In this document: in pieces, positions 12,033 to 22,238 of the stretch
Position numbering within the stretch: position 1 is the stretch's first letter
How the letters are laid out: each line of letters opens with the position of its first letter
Origin: Gammaproteobacteria bacterium
Lineage (GTDB): Bacteria > Pseudomonadota > Gammaproteobacteria > Steroidobacterales > Woeseiaceae
Length of the DNA: 64,000 nt
NCBI GenBank assembly: GCA_029863125.1
Contig: JAOTWB010000007.1
Span: 1-64,000, forward strand
Direction: 5' to 3'
Position numbers and translations under genes: made by a program
The notes under the pieces: model-generated
The model's database searches: none
What the model was told of the DNA's origin: nothing
What the model saw: only the letters and a program-made list of their open reading frames with translations

Positions 12033-14792
12033 GTGCCACTGGACCAATTCAAAACCCAGGTTTTGTTACTGCATAGCGAGCAAAGCACCCTCGACAATCT
12101 GAGTGCAGGGTTCGACGACAGCTATACGGTACATTGTGCAACCAGCGGCAGCGAAGCCCTGAATACGCTTGTCGAGACTCCGATAAACGTCATTGTCTCG
12201 GCCCATGATCTGCCGGGCATGAGCGGCCTCGAGGCCCTCCGCGAAGCCAAAAAGCGTTCGCCGCAGACGATCGGTATCCTGTTGGCCGGAAATGCCGACG
12301 CCGGCCTGGAAGCGCTGGTCGGGGACAAGGAAGTGTTTCAGGTCGTTCGCGGTAATGTTACAGGCGAAACGATCCTCAAGCTTGTCGGCGACGCGACGCA
12401 GCAGATGCGCCTGATGACGTTGGCCGAATCCGCCAACGACACGGCCGCCAATGTCGAAGATACGATTGGCGAGCACATTGTCATGGAGACTTCGGAAAAC
12501 GGTGCCACAATTATAAGCGACGGCACCGGGCGCCTGAGGGCGCTGGATCCCGAAAAGGTGTCGGCCGCAGCGGCGATTGGTTCGCGGTCCGTCGACCTGC
12601 TGGTTTTGACCCAAGACCAGGACTTTCTCGCTACGATCAAGAGTTCGTCGCGTGGAATGCACACAGTCCACTACGCCAATACGCTCGCCGAGGCTGTTGA
12701 GACGATTCGCAAGTTCAAGGTCGGCGTCGCCATCGTCGACGCGGCCATGGTCGGCGAGAGAATCGAGCAGCTGACCGAACACCTGCGCAAGGGATCCGCG
12801 CGCCTCGTGTCGATTGTCGCGGGTCGTCGTGACGATGGCGAAATGCTCATGGACCTCATCAATCGAGGCAAGGTTTATCGCTTCCTGCTGAAACCGGTAT
12901 CGCCGGGTCGCGCGAGGCTGGCCGTAGAGGCATCCGTCAAATATCACCTCGAAGCGCCCGACGCGGCGTTCAAGGCAAAAAACGCGGCGCCTGGCGCGCC
13001 TGCTGCGAGACCCCCGGCAAAAGCAGCAGCGGACCCGAAGCCCGAATCGAGACCCGAGGCCGCAGCAACGCCTGCATCGAAGACACAAGCAGCCGCGCCG
13101 CAGTCCGGCGCTGCAGCGGATCCGGCGCCCGAGAGAAGGACCGGCTCCGGCGTCGAGTCAGAGATCAACGACAGCCTTGCGGATGCATTTGACGGCGATG
13201 ACTCGAGCTTCACGGAAACGATAAGCGGACTGTTCAGCAGCATCGGCAGAAAGAAGTCGGCTGAGGAAGACACCGGGCAACCGGATAAGAAAGCGGTCTC
13301 GTCCAAAGCGGCAGCCGCATCCGGCAGCTCGCTGCTGCGAAACCCGAAAATGCTTGGCGTCGCTGCCGCAGCGCTCGTTGCGATTGCCGCGACCCTGTTC
13401 TGGTTCACGGGCGGCCCCGACGAAGCCGTTACAAGAGACGAACCCGTTGTGGCTGTCCCTTCTACGGCATCCCCGGAATTTGAGGCGCCTCCGGAAGTTG
13501 GAGCCGGCGCCGATGTACAGCTTACGGACGGGCTGGTTGCGGAGGCGCTCGATCTTGCCGAGACCGCGTTGCTCGAATCCCGTCTCGACGATGCGAGCGA
13601 ACAACTGCGGCGTGTCAGCGCCGCGGACCCGGAGAATACGCGATTGCCGTTCCTGACAGCACAGCTGTCACAACTGCAGCTGCGCGCGCTACTGAGCGAT
13701 GCTCGCACAGCGATTCGCGAATCGCGATTCGAGGATGCCGAGGAGTCGCTCGCAAGCGCCCGTGCAATGGACGCTGCAGACGCTGCAGAGATCGATGCAG
13801 TCGTCGATGAGCTAACTGCCGCGCGCAGCGCACGGCAGGCGGAAGACATTCTGGCAATGGCCAACGCCCGTATCGAGGACGGCAGCCTGATCAGTCCGCC
13901 AAACGACAACGCCCGCTATTATTATGAGCTGGCGTTGTCGAGCGACCCCGAAAATACGGTGGCGCAACAGGGACTAACTGTTGTGGCCACCAAACTCGCG
14001 CTACAGGCTCGCGCAGAAATTGACAGCGGCAACCTGGATTCGGCCGAGAAGCTGCTCGGCGCCGCGAACGCGATCGATCCCGCCAACAGCGATCTTGCTG
14101 TGGCGGTCGATGCACTCTCGGAAAAGCGCGCGGCGATCCTGGAGGAACGGCGGCAGGCCCTGGCACAACGTCGTGCCGAGGACAGGCGGCGTGCTGAAGA
14201 GGCGGCGAAAATCGCGGCGGAGAAAGAGGCTGCCGAAGCGGCCAGGGTCGCAGCGGAGAGGAAGGCAGCAGAAGAACAGGCTGCTGCTGCAGCACCGCAG
14301 AAGGCCGCCGTCCAGCTTCCGGCGGGCGTGGCAGGCACCGCGGCGTCTGACTCTGATACGACTACACCTGACCCGGGGTCGGCGGGCGTGGCAAGCACCG
14401 CGGCATCTGACTCCGATACGACTACACCTGACCCGGGGTCGGCGGCCGCGGTTGACGGGCCGCAAGCCGAGACAATTGCGGAGACCGCAAATCGGCAGCC
14501 TGATGCTCCGGCGCCAGCCCCCGCCAGCTCCATGAAACGGATCAAGTATGTTGCTCCGAAGTACCCGCGCGCGGCGCAGAGGCGTAACCTGTCGGGCTGG
14601 GTAGACGTTATTTTCACTGTCAGCACCGACGGAACGGTCAAACATGTCAGCGTTCGCGATTCCGAGCCCGGTGACATATTCGTCACTGCCGCGACCAAGG
14701 CGGTCGAAAAATGGGAGTTCGAACCCGCGGTTGAAAACGGTTCCATCGTCGAAAAACGTATCGGCGTACGCTTGATGTTCGCGCTCGAATGA
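12033..14792 (+). CDS. Receiver-like domain(s) / TM / helical repeat / TonB C-terminal domain chimera
   Basis: N-term TQVLLLHSEQ...NVIVSAHDLPGMSGLEALREAKK (REC-like); second REC-like block SVDLLVLTQDQDFLATIK...RVYRFLLKPVSP; TM LGVAAAALVAIAATLFWFTGG; C-term YVAPKYPRAAQRRNLSGWVDVIFTVSTDGTVKHVSV (TonB_C). Confidence 0.8.
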   Translation: MPLDQFKTQVLLLHSEQSTLDNLSAGFDDSYTVHCATSGSEALNTLVETPINVIVSAHDLPGMSGLEALREAKKRSPQTIGILLAGNADAGLEALVGDKEVFQVVRGNVTGETILKLVGDATQQMRLMTLAESANDTAANVEDTIGEHIVMETSENGATIISDGTGRLRALDPEKVSAAAAIGSRSVDLLVLTQDQDFLATIKSSSRGMHTVHYANTLAEAVETIRKFKVGVAIVDAAMVGERIEQLTEHLRKGSARLVSIVAGRRDDGEMLMDLINRGKVYRFLLKPVSPGRARLAVEASVKYHLEAPDAAFKAKNAAPGAPAARPPAKAAADPKPESRPEAAATPASKTQAAAPQSGAAADPAPERRTGSGVESEINDSLADAFDGDDSSFTETISGLFSSIGRKKSAEEDTGQPDKKAVSSKAAAASGSSLLRNPKMLGVAAAALVAIAATLFWFTGGPDEAVTRDEPVVAVPSTASPEFEAPPEVGAGADVQLTDGLVAEALDLAETALLESRLDDASEQLRRVSAADPENTRLPFLTAQLSQLQLRALLSDARTAIRESRFEDAEESLASARAMDAADAAEIDAVVDELTAARSARQAEDILAMANARIEDGSLISPPNDNARYYYELALSSDPENTVAQQGLTVVATKLALQARAEIDSGNLDSAEKLLGAANAIDPANSDLAVAVDALSEKRAAILEERRQALAQRRAEDRRRAEEAAKIAAEKEAAEAARVAAERKAAEEQAAAAAPQKAAVQLPAGVAGTAASDSDTTTPDPGSAGVASTAASDSDTTTPDPGSAAAVDGPQAETIAETANRQPDAPAPAPASSMKRIKYVAPKYPRAAQRRNLSGWVDVIFTVSTDGTVKHVSVRDSEPGDIFVTAATKAVEKWEFEPAVENGSIVEKRIGVRLMFALE
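14321..14440 (+). repeat. 60-bp x 2 in-frame tandem repeat
   Basis: ggcgggcgtggcaggcaccgcggcgtctgactctgatacgactacacctgacccggggtc repeated with few substitutions at 14381; encodes GVAGTAASDSDTTTPDPGSA twice. Confidence 0.95.
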
Positions 14793-14887
14793 CGCCAAAA
14801 GTGTCTCTATGAGTTCCCCGCAGCCCTAATACGTTCTTTCCGAGGTACATCGAGTCTAAGAATCCCGCTAGTCTAGATCGGACTCTC

Positions 14888-15568
14888 TTGTTGGCGAAAA
14901 TAGTGTCAAAGGAAACCGATCCGAGGGCCGACAGGCCGACGCGAAAGCAACAGCAACGCAGCGTGGTAACGCAGCATAAGCTGCTTGATGCCGCGATACT
15001 GGCTTTCTCCGAGAACGGTTTCAAAGGAACGTCAACGCGCGAGATCGCCGAGCGGGCCGGCGTTCATCATCCGCTGATAACGTATCACTTCAAGAACAAG
15101 GATCAGCTGTGGCGCGCTGCCGCGGACAAGATCTTTAGTGAATTCAGGAGTTCGCTGGCCACCGCGCTTGAGAATAACAACGAGGATTGCCCGAAGCGCC
15201 GCATGGCATCGCTGATTCGCGCGTACATCGACTATGCCAAGAGCCGGCCTGCACTGCACAAGGTCATGATTCAGGAAGCCAGCGTTCCGGGCCCGCGCCT
15301 GGATTGGTTGATCGACACACACCTCAAGCCGTTTTTCGAAGCGACGTTCGTCATGATTGAAGAGCTGCAGGAGCTGGGCGTAGCGCCTCCCGGAAACGCG
15401 AGAATTCTGTTTAACATGATCCGCCTTTCTTCGGGCGGCATGCTCGCGCTGGGCAATGAGCTCAAGGCGTCCAGCGGTATTGATATCGATTCGCACGAAA
15501 CGCTCGACGAACTCGCGGAGATCATTGTCAACGTCTTCCTCCCCGGTGAGGTCCGCTCGACAGCCTGA
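14888..15568 (+). CDS. TetR/AcrR family regulator
   Basis: LDAAILAFSENGFKGTSTREIAERAGVHHPLITYHFKNKDQLW HTH. Confidence 0.9.
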   Translation: MLAKIVSKETDPRADRPTRKQQQRSVVTQHKLLDAAILAFSENGFKGTSTREIAERAGVHHPLITYHFKNKDQLWRAAADKIFSEFRSSLATALENNNEDCPKRRMASLIRAYIDYAKSRPALHKVMIQEASVPGPRLDWLIDTHLKPFFEATFVMIEELQELGVAPPGNARILFNMIRLSSGGMLALGNELKASSGIDIDSHETLDELAEIIVNVFLPGEVRSTA

Positions 15569-15569
15569 T

Positions 15570-16850
15570 TCAAAGGCGGTCCTTCACGCGCAAATACAGC
15601 ATGCCCAGTGCGAGCGCCGGATTGGCAAACCACCGGCCACCCGGCAGTCGCCGGTGCCTGATTTTCGAAAACACATCGAATTGTTCCGAATCACCTGCCA
15701 CGATATCGGCGAGAATCTTGCCGGCCAGATGGGTCGGCGCGACGCCGTGGCCTGAATACCCCTGCGCGAAATAAGTGTTGTTTTCGATCCGGCCCAGCTG
15801 CGGTATACGATTCACGCTGATGGCGATATTGCCGCCCCACTCATAGTCGATCCTCGTATCCGCAAGCTGCGGAAATACCTTCAGCATTTTCGGTCGAAGC
15901 GCACCCGCAATACTCCGCGGCACGCGACCCGAATAATTGCACATGCCCCCGAACAACAGCCTCTTGTCCGCTGACAGGCGAAAATAGTCCAGCGCAGCGC
16001 GCTGATCACAGCACGCCATATCGTGTGGCAGCAGATTCCTCGCCAGCGCATGTGACAGGGGCGCGGTCGCGATGATATAGCTTCCCGCCGGAATGACAGA
16101 ACCCGACAATTTTGATTCGACTCCTCCAAGGTAGGCATTTCCGGCCAGCAATATTTTGCCGGCGCGTACGGTGCCTGTTGCCGTTTGGACCTGCGGCGCG
16201 GCGCCATTCCGGATACGCGTGACCGCGGAGCGTTCGAAAATTCGGGCACCCAGGTTCTCGGCTGCAAGTGCTTCACCGATACAGAGATTCAGCGGATGCA
16301 GGTGGCCGTTTCCCAGGTTCACAAGACCGCCGAGGTAGCGATCCGAGCCGATGTACTCCTGCATTTCTTCCTTTCTTATCAGCCGGACCGCGTGCGGATA
16401 TGCAGCCTTGATCTTTGCGTCGATCGTTCTTTCGAAGTCGCGCATATCACTGTCGCGAAGCGCGAGGTCGAGATAGCCGTACTTGAGATCACAGTCGATC
16501 GCGTATTTCTCGATGCGCTCAATGACAATATCACGGCACTCGAGTCCCATCTCATAAGCAACCTTTGCGGCGTCGGCCCCCAATCGTTGTTCGATCTTGT
16601 CTTCCTCGACAAATCCGTCGATGAGCTGGCCGCCGTTGCGGCCCGACGCACCCCAACCGATACGATTCGCTTCGAGCAGCATGACGTCGTAACCGCGTTC
16701 GGCAAGATGTAACATCGCCGATACGCCGGTAAAACCACCACCGACGATTACAACATCGCAGCGGTGCTCGCCTTCGAGGCGCGCAAAATTCGTGTCAACG
16801 TTAGCCGTCGCCGCATAGTAGGACCGGGTGTGTTCTCCGCCGTCACTCAC
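15570..16850 (-). CDS. puuB: FAD-dependent oxidoreductase (gamma-glutamylputrescine oxidase-like)
   Basis: CDVVIVGGGFTGVSAMLHLAERGYDVMLLEANRIGWGASGRNGGQ DAO-fold; next to PuuA/PuuD genes. Confidence 0.8.
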   Translation of the reverse strand: MSDGGEHTRSYYAATANVDTNFARLEGEHRCDVVIVGGGFTGVSAMLHLAERGYDVMLLEANRIGWGASGRNGGQLIDGFVEEDKIEQRLGADAAKVAYEMGLECRDIVIERIEKYAIDCDLKYGYLDLALRDSDMRDFERTIDAKIKAAYPHAVRLIRKEEMQEYIGSDRYLGGLVNLGNGHLHPLNLCIGEALAAENLGARIFERSAVTRIRNGAAPQVQTATGTVRAGKILLAGNAYLGGVESKLSGSVIPAGSYIIATAPLSHALARNLLPHDMACCDQRAALDYFRLSADKRLLFGGMCNYSGRVPRSIAGALRPKMLKVFPQLADTRIDYEWGGNIAISVNRIPQLGRIENNTYFAQGYSGHGVAPTHLAGKILADIVAGDSEQFDVFSKIRHRRLPGGRWFANPALALGMLYLRVKDRL

Positions 16851-16862
16851 GAATCGGACGCT

Positions 16863-17813
16863 TCACTTCGCCGGACGGCAGGCGTACAGGTACAGCATTT
16901 CCATCGCGATGTGGCTGGCAGCGAGCGCCGTGATTTCGCCGACATCGTAGGCCGGAGCAACTTCGACCACATCCATGCCGACGACATCGATACCTTTAAG
17001 CCCGCGCAGGATCGACATCGCCTGATGACTGGTCAGGCCGCCGCAGACCGGCGTCCCGGTTCCCGGTGCAACGCTCGGGTCCAGGCAATCGATGTCGAAG
17101 GTTACATACACGGGCCGATCACCGAGGTGCTTTAGCGTCGCTTCGATGACGGCATCTATGCCGTGCTCATGTACCCAGGGCGCGTCGATGACGTTAAATC
17201 CCAATGTGTCGGGGTTGGTCGTGCGCAGACCGATCTGAACGGACGTGGCCGGGTCGATAATCCCGTATTTCGCTGCCCAGTAGAACATCGTGCCATGATC
17301 GATACGATCGTTCTTATCCGCCCAGGTATCACTATGCGCATCGAAATGCAACAGTGATAGCGGCGCGGAAAACTTTCGCGAGTGTGCCTTCAGCAGCGGA
17401 TACGCAACAAAGTGATCGCCGCCCAGTGTCAGCAGGCCGGGGCCTTCGTTAATGACATTCCAGGCATGTTCCTCGATTTGTTCGGGCACGTTCTCCGGCC
17501 GCCCGAAGTCGAAGAAACAGTCGCCGACGTCCGCGACGGCGAGCTTGTCGAATGGATCGAACTCCATGCCATACGGTCTTTCCCATGCCATGATCGACGA
17601 TGCGCTGCGAATGGCACGCGGACCGAAACGGGCGCCCGGCCTGTTCGTCGTTGCCGTATCGAGCGGAATGCCCATAACGGCCACATCAACGCCGGCCAGG
17701 TCCTTCGTATACTTGCGGCGCATGAATGACGTAATGCCCGCATACGTCGGTTCGGGCGTTGTGCCATACAAGCTGTCGCGGGTAATGGCTAAGTCGCTGT
17801 CGTGCTTGTCCAC
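16863..17813 (-). CDS. Agmatinase / ureohydrolase family protein
   Basis: GGDHFVAYPLL, HFDAHSDTW, FDIDCLDPSVAPGTGTPVCGG metal-binding motifs; GTG start 17813. Confidence 0.88.
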   Translation of the reverse strand: MDKHDSDLAITRDSLYGTTPEPTYAGITSFMRRKYTKDLAGVDVAVMGIPLDTATTNRPGARFGPRAIRSASSIMAWERPYGMEFDPFDKLAVADVGDCFFDFGRPENVPEQIEEHAWNVINEGPGLLTLGGDHFVAYPLLKAHSRKFSAPLSLLHFDAHSDTWADKNDRIDHGTMFYWAAKYGIIDPATSVQIGLRTTNPDTLGFNVIDAPWVHEHGIDAVIEATLKHLGDRPVYVTFDIDCLDPSVAPGTGTPVCGGLTSHQAMSILRGLKGIDVVGMDVVEVAPAYDVGEITALAASHIAMEMLYLYACRPAK

Positions 17814-17835
17814 GGTCCGTCTCCTTGTCGTCTTC

Positions 17836-19209
17836 TCAGGCGGACAGGGCCTCCTGCAAACGATCCAATGTCGCGATGGCCTTGTCGATGAGTTCGTCCG
17901 CTTCGGCATGCGAAAGTATGAAAGGCGGCGCGCAAATAATCGTATCGCCAACCGCCCGCATGCATACGCCGTCCTCGATCAACAGGTCACGGAAAGCTAC
18001 ACCGGCGCCTTGCTTTTCCTCGAACCGCTCGACGGGGTCTTTGCTCCTGACGATTTCGAATGCGCCCATCAGCCCGACCATCCGGGTATCCCCGACAAGC
18101 GCGTGTTCACCCAGCGCACTCCATTTTTCCTGCAGATACGGTCCTATGTCGGTTCTGATGCGTTCAACGAGGTTCTCGCGCTGCAAGAGCTTGATATTGG
18201 CAATCGCGACAGCGCAGGCGACAGGGTGTCCCGAATAGGTATAGCCGTGGAAAAACTCACCGCCTTTTTCAATCAGGACATCAGCTACGCGATCGCTTAC
18301 GAACACGCCGCCCAGGGGCAAGTAGCCCGAGGTCACGCCCTTGGCGAATGTCATGAAATCCGGCCGCGTGTCGAAATAGTCGGCGCCGAACCACTCGCCG
18401 AGTCGTCCGAAGCCGGTGATCACTTCGTCCGAGATCAGGAGGATGCCGTACTTGTCACAAATACGCTGCACTTCCGGCCAGTAGCTGTCCGGTGGCACGA
18501 TGACGCCGCCGGCACCCTGGATCGGTTCTCCGATAAACGCGGCAACCTTGTCGGCTCCCACTTCTTGTATCTTGTCTTCAATTGCCCGGGCCGCCGCGAG
18601 CCCGAATTCGTCTGGCGACAGACTGCGGTCGCTGCCGAACCAGTAGGGCTGATCGACATGCACGATGCCGGGGATCGGCAGGCCGCTTTGCCGGTGCATC
18701 GGCTTCATACCGCCGAGGCTTGCGGCAGCAACCGTGGAGCCATGGTAGGCATTGTGGCGACTGATAATCGTGTGTCGCTCGGGCTGGCCCATCAGGTCCC
18801 AATAGGTGCGAACCATACGCACAATCGTGTCATTCGACTCCGAGCCGGAGCCGGCAAAAAACACGCGGTTGAACTGCGGCGGGCTGATTTCCTGGAGCAG
18901 CGACGCGAGTTCAATGGACGGCGGATGGGCGCACTGGAAAAAATTGTTGTAGTACGGCAACTCGTTCATCTGCGCGGTCGCCGCGTCAACAAGCTCGCGG
19001 CGGCCATAGCCTGCATTGACGCACCAGAGGCCCGACATGCCGTCGAGGATCTTGCTGCCATCCGCGTCATAAATGTACACACCATCGGCCCGTGCAATAA
19101 TCCGTGATCGCTTCTTGTGCAGGCTTTTGTGATCCGTGAACGGATGCAGGTGATGGTCTTTGTCGAGTTCCTGCCAGGCCTCGCGGGACCGCTTTTCAAT
19201 TGCTGCCAT
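17836..19209 (-). CDS. Class III aminotransferase (putrescine/diamine-pyruvate type)
   Basis: PLP motif LLISDEVITGFGRLGEWFGAD ... TFAKGVTSGYLPLGGV; polyamine gene neighbourhood. Confidence 0.88.
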   Translation of the reverse strand: MAAIEKRSREAWQELDKDHHLHPFTDHKSLHKKRSRIIARADGVYIYDADGSKILDGMSGLWCVNAGYGRRELVDAATAQMNELPYYNNFFQCAHPPSIELASLLQEISPPQFNRVFFAGSGSESNDTIVRMVRTYWDLMGQPERHTIISRHNAYHGSTVAAASLGGMKPMHRQSGLPIPGIVHVDQPYWFGSDRSLSPDEFGLAAARAIEDKIQEVGADKVAAFIGEPIQGAGGVIVPPDSYWPEVQRICDKYGILLISDEVITGFGRLGEWFGADYFDTRPDFMTFAKGVTSGYLPLGGVFVSDRVADVLIEKGGEFFHGYTYSGHPVACAVAIANIKLLQRENLVERIRTDIGPYLQEKWSALGEHALVGDTRMVGLMGAFEIVRSKDPVERFEEKQGAGVAFRDLLIEDGVCMRAVGDTIICAPPFILSHAEADELIDKAIATLDRLQEALSA

Positions 19210-19237
19210 TACTCACCTCGCGTTAGTAATTGACGCG

Positions 19238-20569
19238 TTATACATTGAACATCAGGATCTCGCGCTCGTATGGCGTGATGATTTCCTGAAACTCCCGGTT
19301 TTCGTCGTCTTTCAATGCCGTGTACAGGGTCACGAACTCGTCACCGAGCATGCTTCGCATTGCGTTGCTATCACGCATCGCCTCGATCGCCGAATAGATA
19401 TGCCGATGCAGCTCGAACGGCCTGCCGTAAGCGCTCCCTACAACCGGCGCAGTCGGCTGCAGTCCCTCCACCATGCCGAGATAGCCGCACGCCAGCGAGG
19501 CGGCTATCACGAGGTACGGATTCACGTCTGAGCCAGCAAGCCGGTTCTCGACACGCCTCGCATTGGGCTCTGAATCCGGAACGCGCAGTCCCACGGTCCG
19601 ATTGTCAACCGCCCACGCAAGGTTCACCGGCGATGAATCGGGGTTCAGGAATCGCCGGTAGGAATTGACATAGGGCGCAAAAATCAGCATGGCTTCCGGC
19701 ATGTAGTGCTGCAGACCGGCGATAAAGCCGTGGAAGAGCTCGCTGGCCTCGCCGTCGGGGTTCGAAAATATATTGTTGCCCTGCTTGTCTGTGACGCTGT
19801 GGTGGATATGCAGCGCACTGCCTGCTTCTTCGGCCATCGGCTTTGCCAGGAACGTCGCGTGCATTTCATGTTCAATGGCGGCCTCCCGGATCGTACGTTT
19901 GAATAAAAATGCCCGGTCGGCATTATCGAGCGCATTGCCGTGCAAAAAATTGATTTCAAACTGCGCGGGGCCCATTTCCTGTGACAAGGTGTCGATACGT
20001 ATGCCCTGTACCTCGCAATATGCATACACATCGTTAATGAACGGATCGAAATCGTTCATCGTGTCGATGCTGTAGGGCTGGCGAGCGCCCTCGGTCCAGC
20101 CGAGACGGCCTTCGGGCGGTTCGGCTTCTTCGTTGGGGTCCGAATGCGGGCTCAACAAGTAGAACTCGACTTCTGGTGCGACAACCGGTATCCACCCTCG
20201 CGCTTCATACTTCGCAAGGACATTGCGCAAGACACTGCGCGGAGACTGCGCAACGGCCGACCCGTCGCGATGATAACAGTCGACAAATACCGATGCGGCC
20301 GGATCGGATGCCCACGGAACGGGGCGCAATGTCGCGGGGTCAGGCACGAGCAGCATGTCCCGATCCTCGACGTTGTTGGCATCGTCGATGTAGTCGCCCG
20401 ATATTGTCTGCGAGAAGATAGCTTCGGGCATTTTCATTTCACCCGACCCAAACTTGTCAGCTGGCACGACCTTGCCGCGGGCCGAGCCCGCCATGTCCGG
20501 CACGAACGCCTCAACATCCTCGATCTTGCGTTCTCTTAACCACTGTTGAAATACGTTGTTGTTACTCAC
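19238..20569 (-). CDS. puuA: Glutamine synthetase family, gamma-glutamylputrescine synthetase-like
   Basis: GSALHIHHSVTD, NSYRRFLNPDSSPVNLAWAVDNRTVGLRVP, ENRLAGSDVNPYL; GTG start 20569. Confidence 0.85.
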   Translation of the reverse strand: MSNNNVFQQWLRERKIEDVEAFVPDMAGSARGKVVPADKFGSGEMKMPEAIFSQTISGDYIDDANNVEDRDMLLVPDPATLRPVPWASDPAASVFVDCYHRDGSAVAQSPRSVLRNVLAKYEARGWIPVVAPEVEFYLLSPHSDPNEEAEPPEGRLGWTEGARQPYSIDTMNDFDPFINDVYAYCEVQGIRIDTLSQEMGPAQFEINFLHGNALDNADRAFLFKRTIREAAIEHEMHATFLAKPMAEEAGSALHIHHSVTDKQGNNIFSNPDGEASELFHGFIAGLQHYMPEAMLIFAPYVNSYRRFLNPDSSPVNLAWAVDNRTVGLRVPDSEPNARRVENRLAGSDVNPYLVIAASLACGYLGMVEGLQPTAPVVGSAYGRPFELHRHIYSAIEAMRDSNAMRSMLGDEFVTLYTALKDDENREFQEIITPYEREILMFNV

Positions 20570-20570
20570 G

Positions 20571-21329
20571 TTACACCTGTCGCCGGTTCGCGCGCACCCT
20601 GCACGCGTCGCCGAACGCCTCGAATATTGCTTTCGAAAAATCGTTTTCCGTGACCCGCCATTCGGGGTGCCACTGCACGGCCAGCGCAAAGGCCGGCCCG
20701 CTGTCGATTTGAAACGCTTCAATCAGTCCGTCATCGGCAACGGCTTCGACAGTGACGCCGGGCGCGAGCTTCGCGACGCCCTGTGCATGCAGGGAATTGA
20801 CCATGACGGTATCCGACCCCGCCAGTTGTCGCAGCAGGCCACCGTCGGCCAGGTTGACTGGATGCGAAGGACCGTACTGTTGTTCGAGCGGATCGTCTTT
20901 GTTTTCAAGATGGTTGTGATAGCCCGCTACCTCGTGGACCTTTTGATGCAGCGTTCCCCCCAGCGCAACGTTCAGCTCCTGGAAACCACGGCACACGGCA
21001 AGCAGAGGTACGCCGATCTCCAGCGCTCTTTTTGCCAGCGGCAGTGTGACCGCGTCGCGATGCGGGTCATGCAGCGTCCCATCCTCGCTCGGCGAGCCGT
21101 TGTAGTGATGCGGTTCCACGTTGGAGTAGCTGCCGGTAAGAAAGATGCCGTCGAACTGCTGCAATAGCGCGTCAATATCGACATCGCCGGGTAACACCGG
21201 CGTGATCAGCGGCAGGGCTTCGGATCCCTTGATGAGTGCGTCGAGGTATTTCTCCCCCACCATATGAAACGGGTGAGGATCGATAATTCGCCGGTCCGCC
21301 GGCACACCTACGAGTGGTTTCGGGTACAT
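20571..21329 (-). CDS. puuD: Gamma-glutamyl-gamma-aminobutyrate hydrolase family (class I GATase)
   Basis: DGIFLTGSYSNVEPHHY, PLLAVCRGFQELNVALGG nucleophile elbow, VQWHPEW. Confidence 0.88.
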   Translation of the reverse strand: MYPKPLVGVPADRRIIDPHPFHMVGEKYLDALIKGSEALPLITPVLPGDVDIDALLQQFDGIFLTGSYSNVEPHHYNGSPSEDGTLHDPHRDAVTLPLAKRALEIGVPLLAVCRGFQELNVALGGTLHQKVHEVAGYHNHLENKDDPLEQQYGPSHPVNLADGGLLRQLAGSDTVMVNSLHAQGVAKLAPGVTVEAVADDGLIEAFQIDSGPAFALAVQWHPEWRVTENDFSKAIFEAFGDACRVRANRRQV

Positions 21330-21386
21330 AAAATACGCTTACGCCTTACCGGCACCTTGCCGGGGATACTAACATCTCGTTCCTGC

Positions 21387-22154
21387 TCAAAAGGTCGGCT
21401 GGAGGCGCTCTGCGGCCTTGCAAAGGGTCGCGCCCAAACTCGCCCTGCGCTCTGCCGAAAAGCGCTGGGTCGGCCCACAGATCGACAGGGCGCCGAGTAC
21501 CTGCCCGACGCTGCCGCGGACAACGGCGGCCACGCCGGAAAAACCGTCTTCAAGCTCATCGACGGTTTCGGCAAACCCGCGCCGGCGAACCTCCTCGAGC
21601 TGTGCGTGCAGTTGGTCGCGCTCCGTAATCGTCCGGGACGTCAGTGGCACGAGGTTGCCCACAAGTCGATCCATACCCTGCTCGTCGAAAGCGATTAGCG
21701 CTTTGCCGGTCGACGTTGCGTAAATCGGCCAGCGTGTGCCGACGTTGCCGGCAGCGCCGACGAAGTGGCTGCCTGTCACTTCGTCGAGAATCAGCATCAT
21801 GTCGTCAATGGGCACTTCGAGCGTCGCCGTTTCGCCGGTTTCCTCGGCCAGGCGATTGAGCAGGGGCCGTGCTCGAATCCTGAGATCGTTGCTCGACAGC
21901 GCCTGTATGCCGAGCGCCATCAGCGCCGGTCCGAGACGATACGCCCCGTTGCTCGCGTTCCTGTCCAGCATCGATTCGCTGTGCAGCGCCTGCAGCAAAC
22001 GATGCGTCGTGGTCTTGTTGAGACCGGAGTGCCGGCTGATTTCGGCGAGCTGCTGTTCCGGTCGTTCGGGAGTAAACAACTTGAGCAGCCGGAGTGCGCG
22101 CAGAGCGGCCTGGGCGCCTTGTGGCGGAGTTTTGTCGCGTCTGACTAATTCCAT
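21387..22154 (-). CDS. IclR family regulator
   Basis: ALRLLKLFTPERPEQQLAEISRHSGLNKTTTHRLLQALHSESML; IclR effector domain. Confidence 0.9.
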   Translation of the reverse strand: MELVRRDKTPPQGAQAALRALRLLKLFTPERPEQQLAEISRHSGLNKTTTHRLLQALHSESMLDRNASNGAYRLGPALMALGIQALSSNDLRIRARPLLNRLAEETGETATLEVPIDDMMLILDEVTGSHFVGAAGNVGTRWPIYATSTGKALIAFDEQGMDRLVGNLVPLTSRTITERDQLHAQLEEVRRRGFAETVDELEDGFSGVAAVVRGSVGQVLGALSICGPTQRFSAERRASLGATLCKAAERLQPTF

Positions 22155-22238
22155 ATTGTGCCCCGATATTTCATATTATGATAACAGTTCCCTGGTTGCG
22201 GCGCATCACGAAATCGTCGATGCTCGGACGCTCGGTAT

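Noticed and set aside
12944-13909. 321-aa Ser/Ala-rich antisense ORF
   Set aside because: Low-complexity complement of the Ala/Glu-rich REC-TonB chimera.
17452-19107. 551-aa ORF antisense to aminotransferase and agmatinase genes
   Set aside because: Spans two real genes on the other strand; composition typical of GC-driven spurious ORFs.
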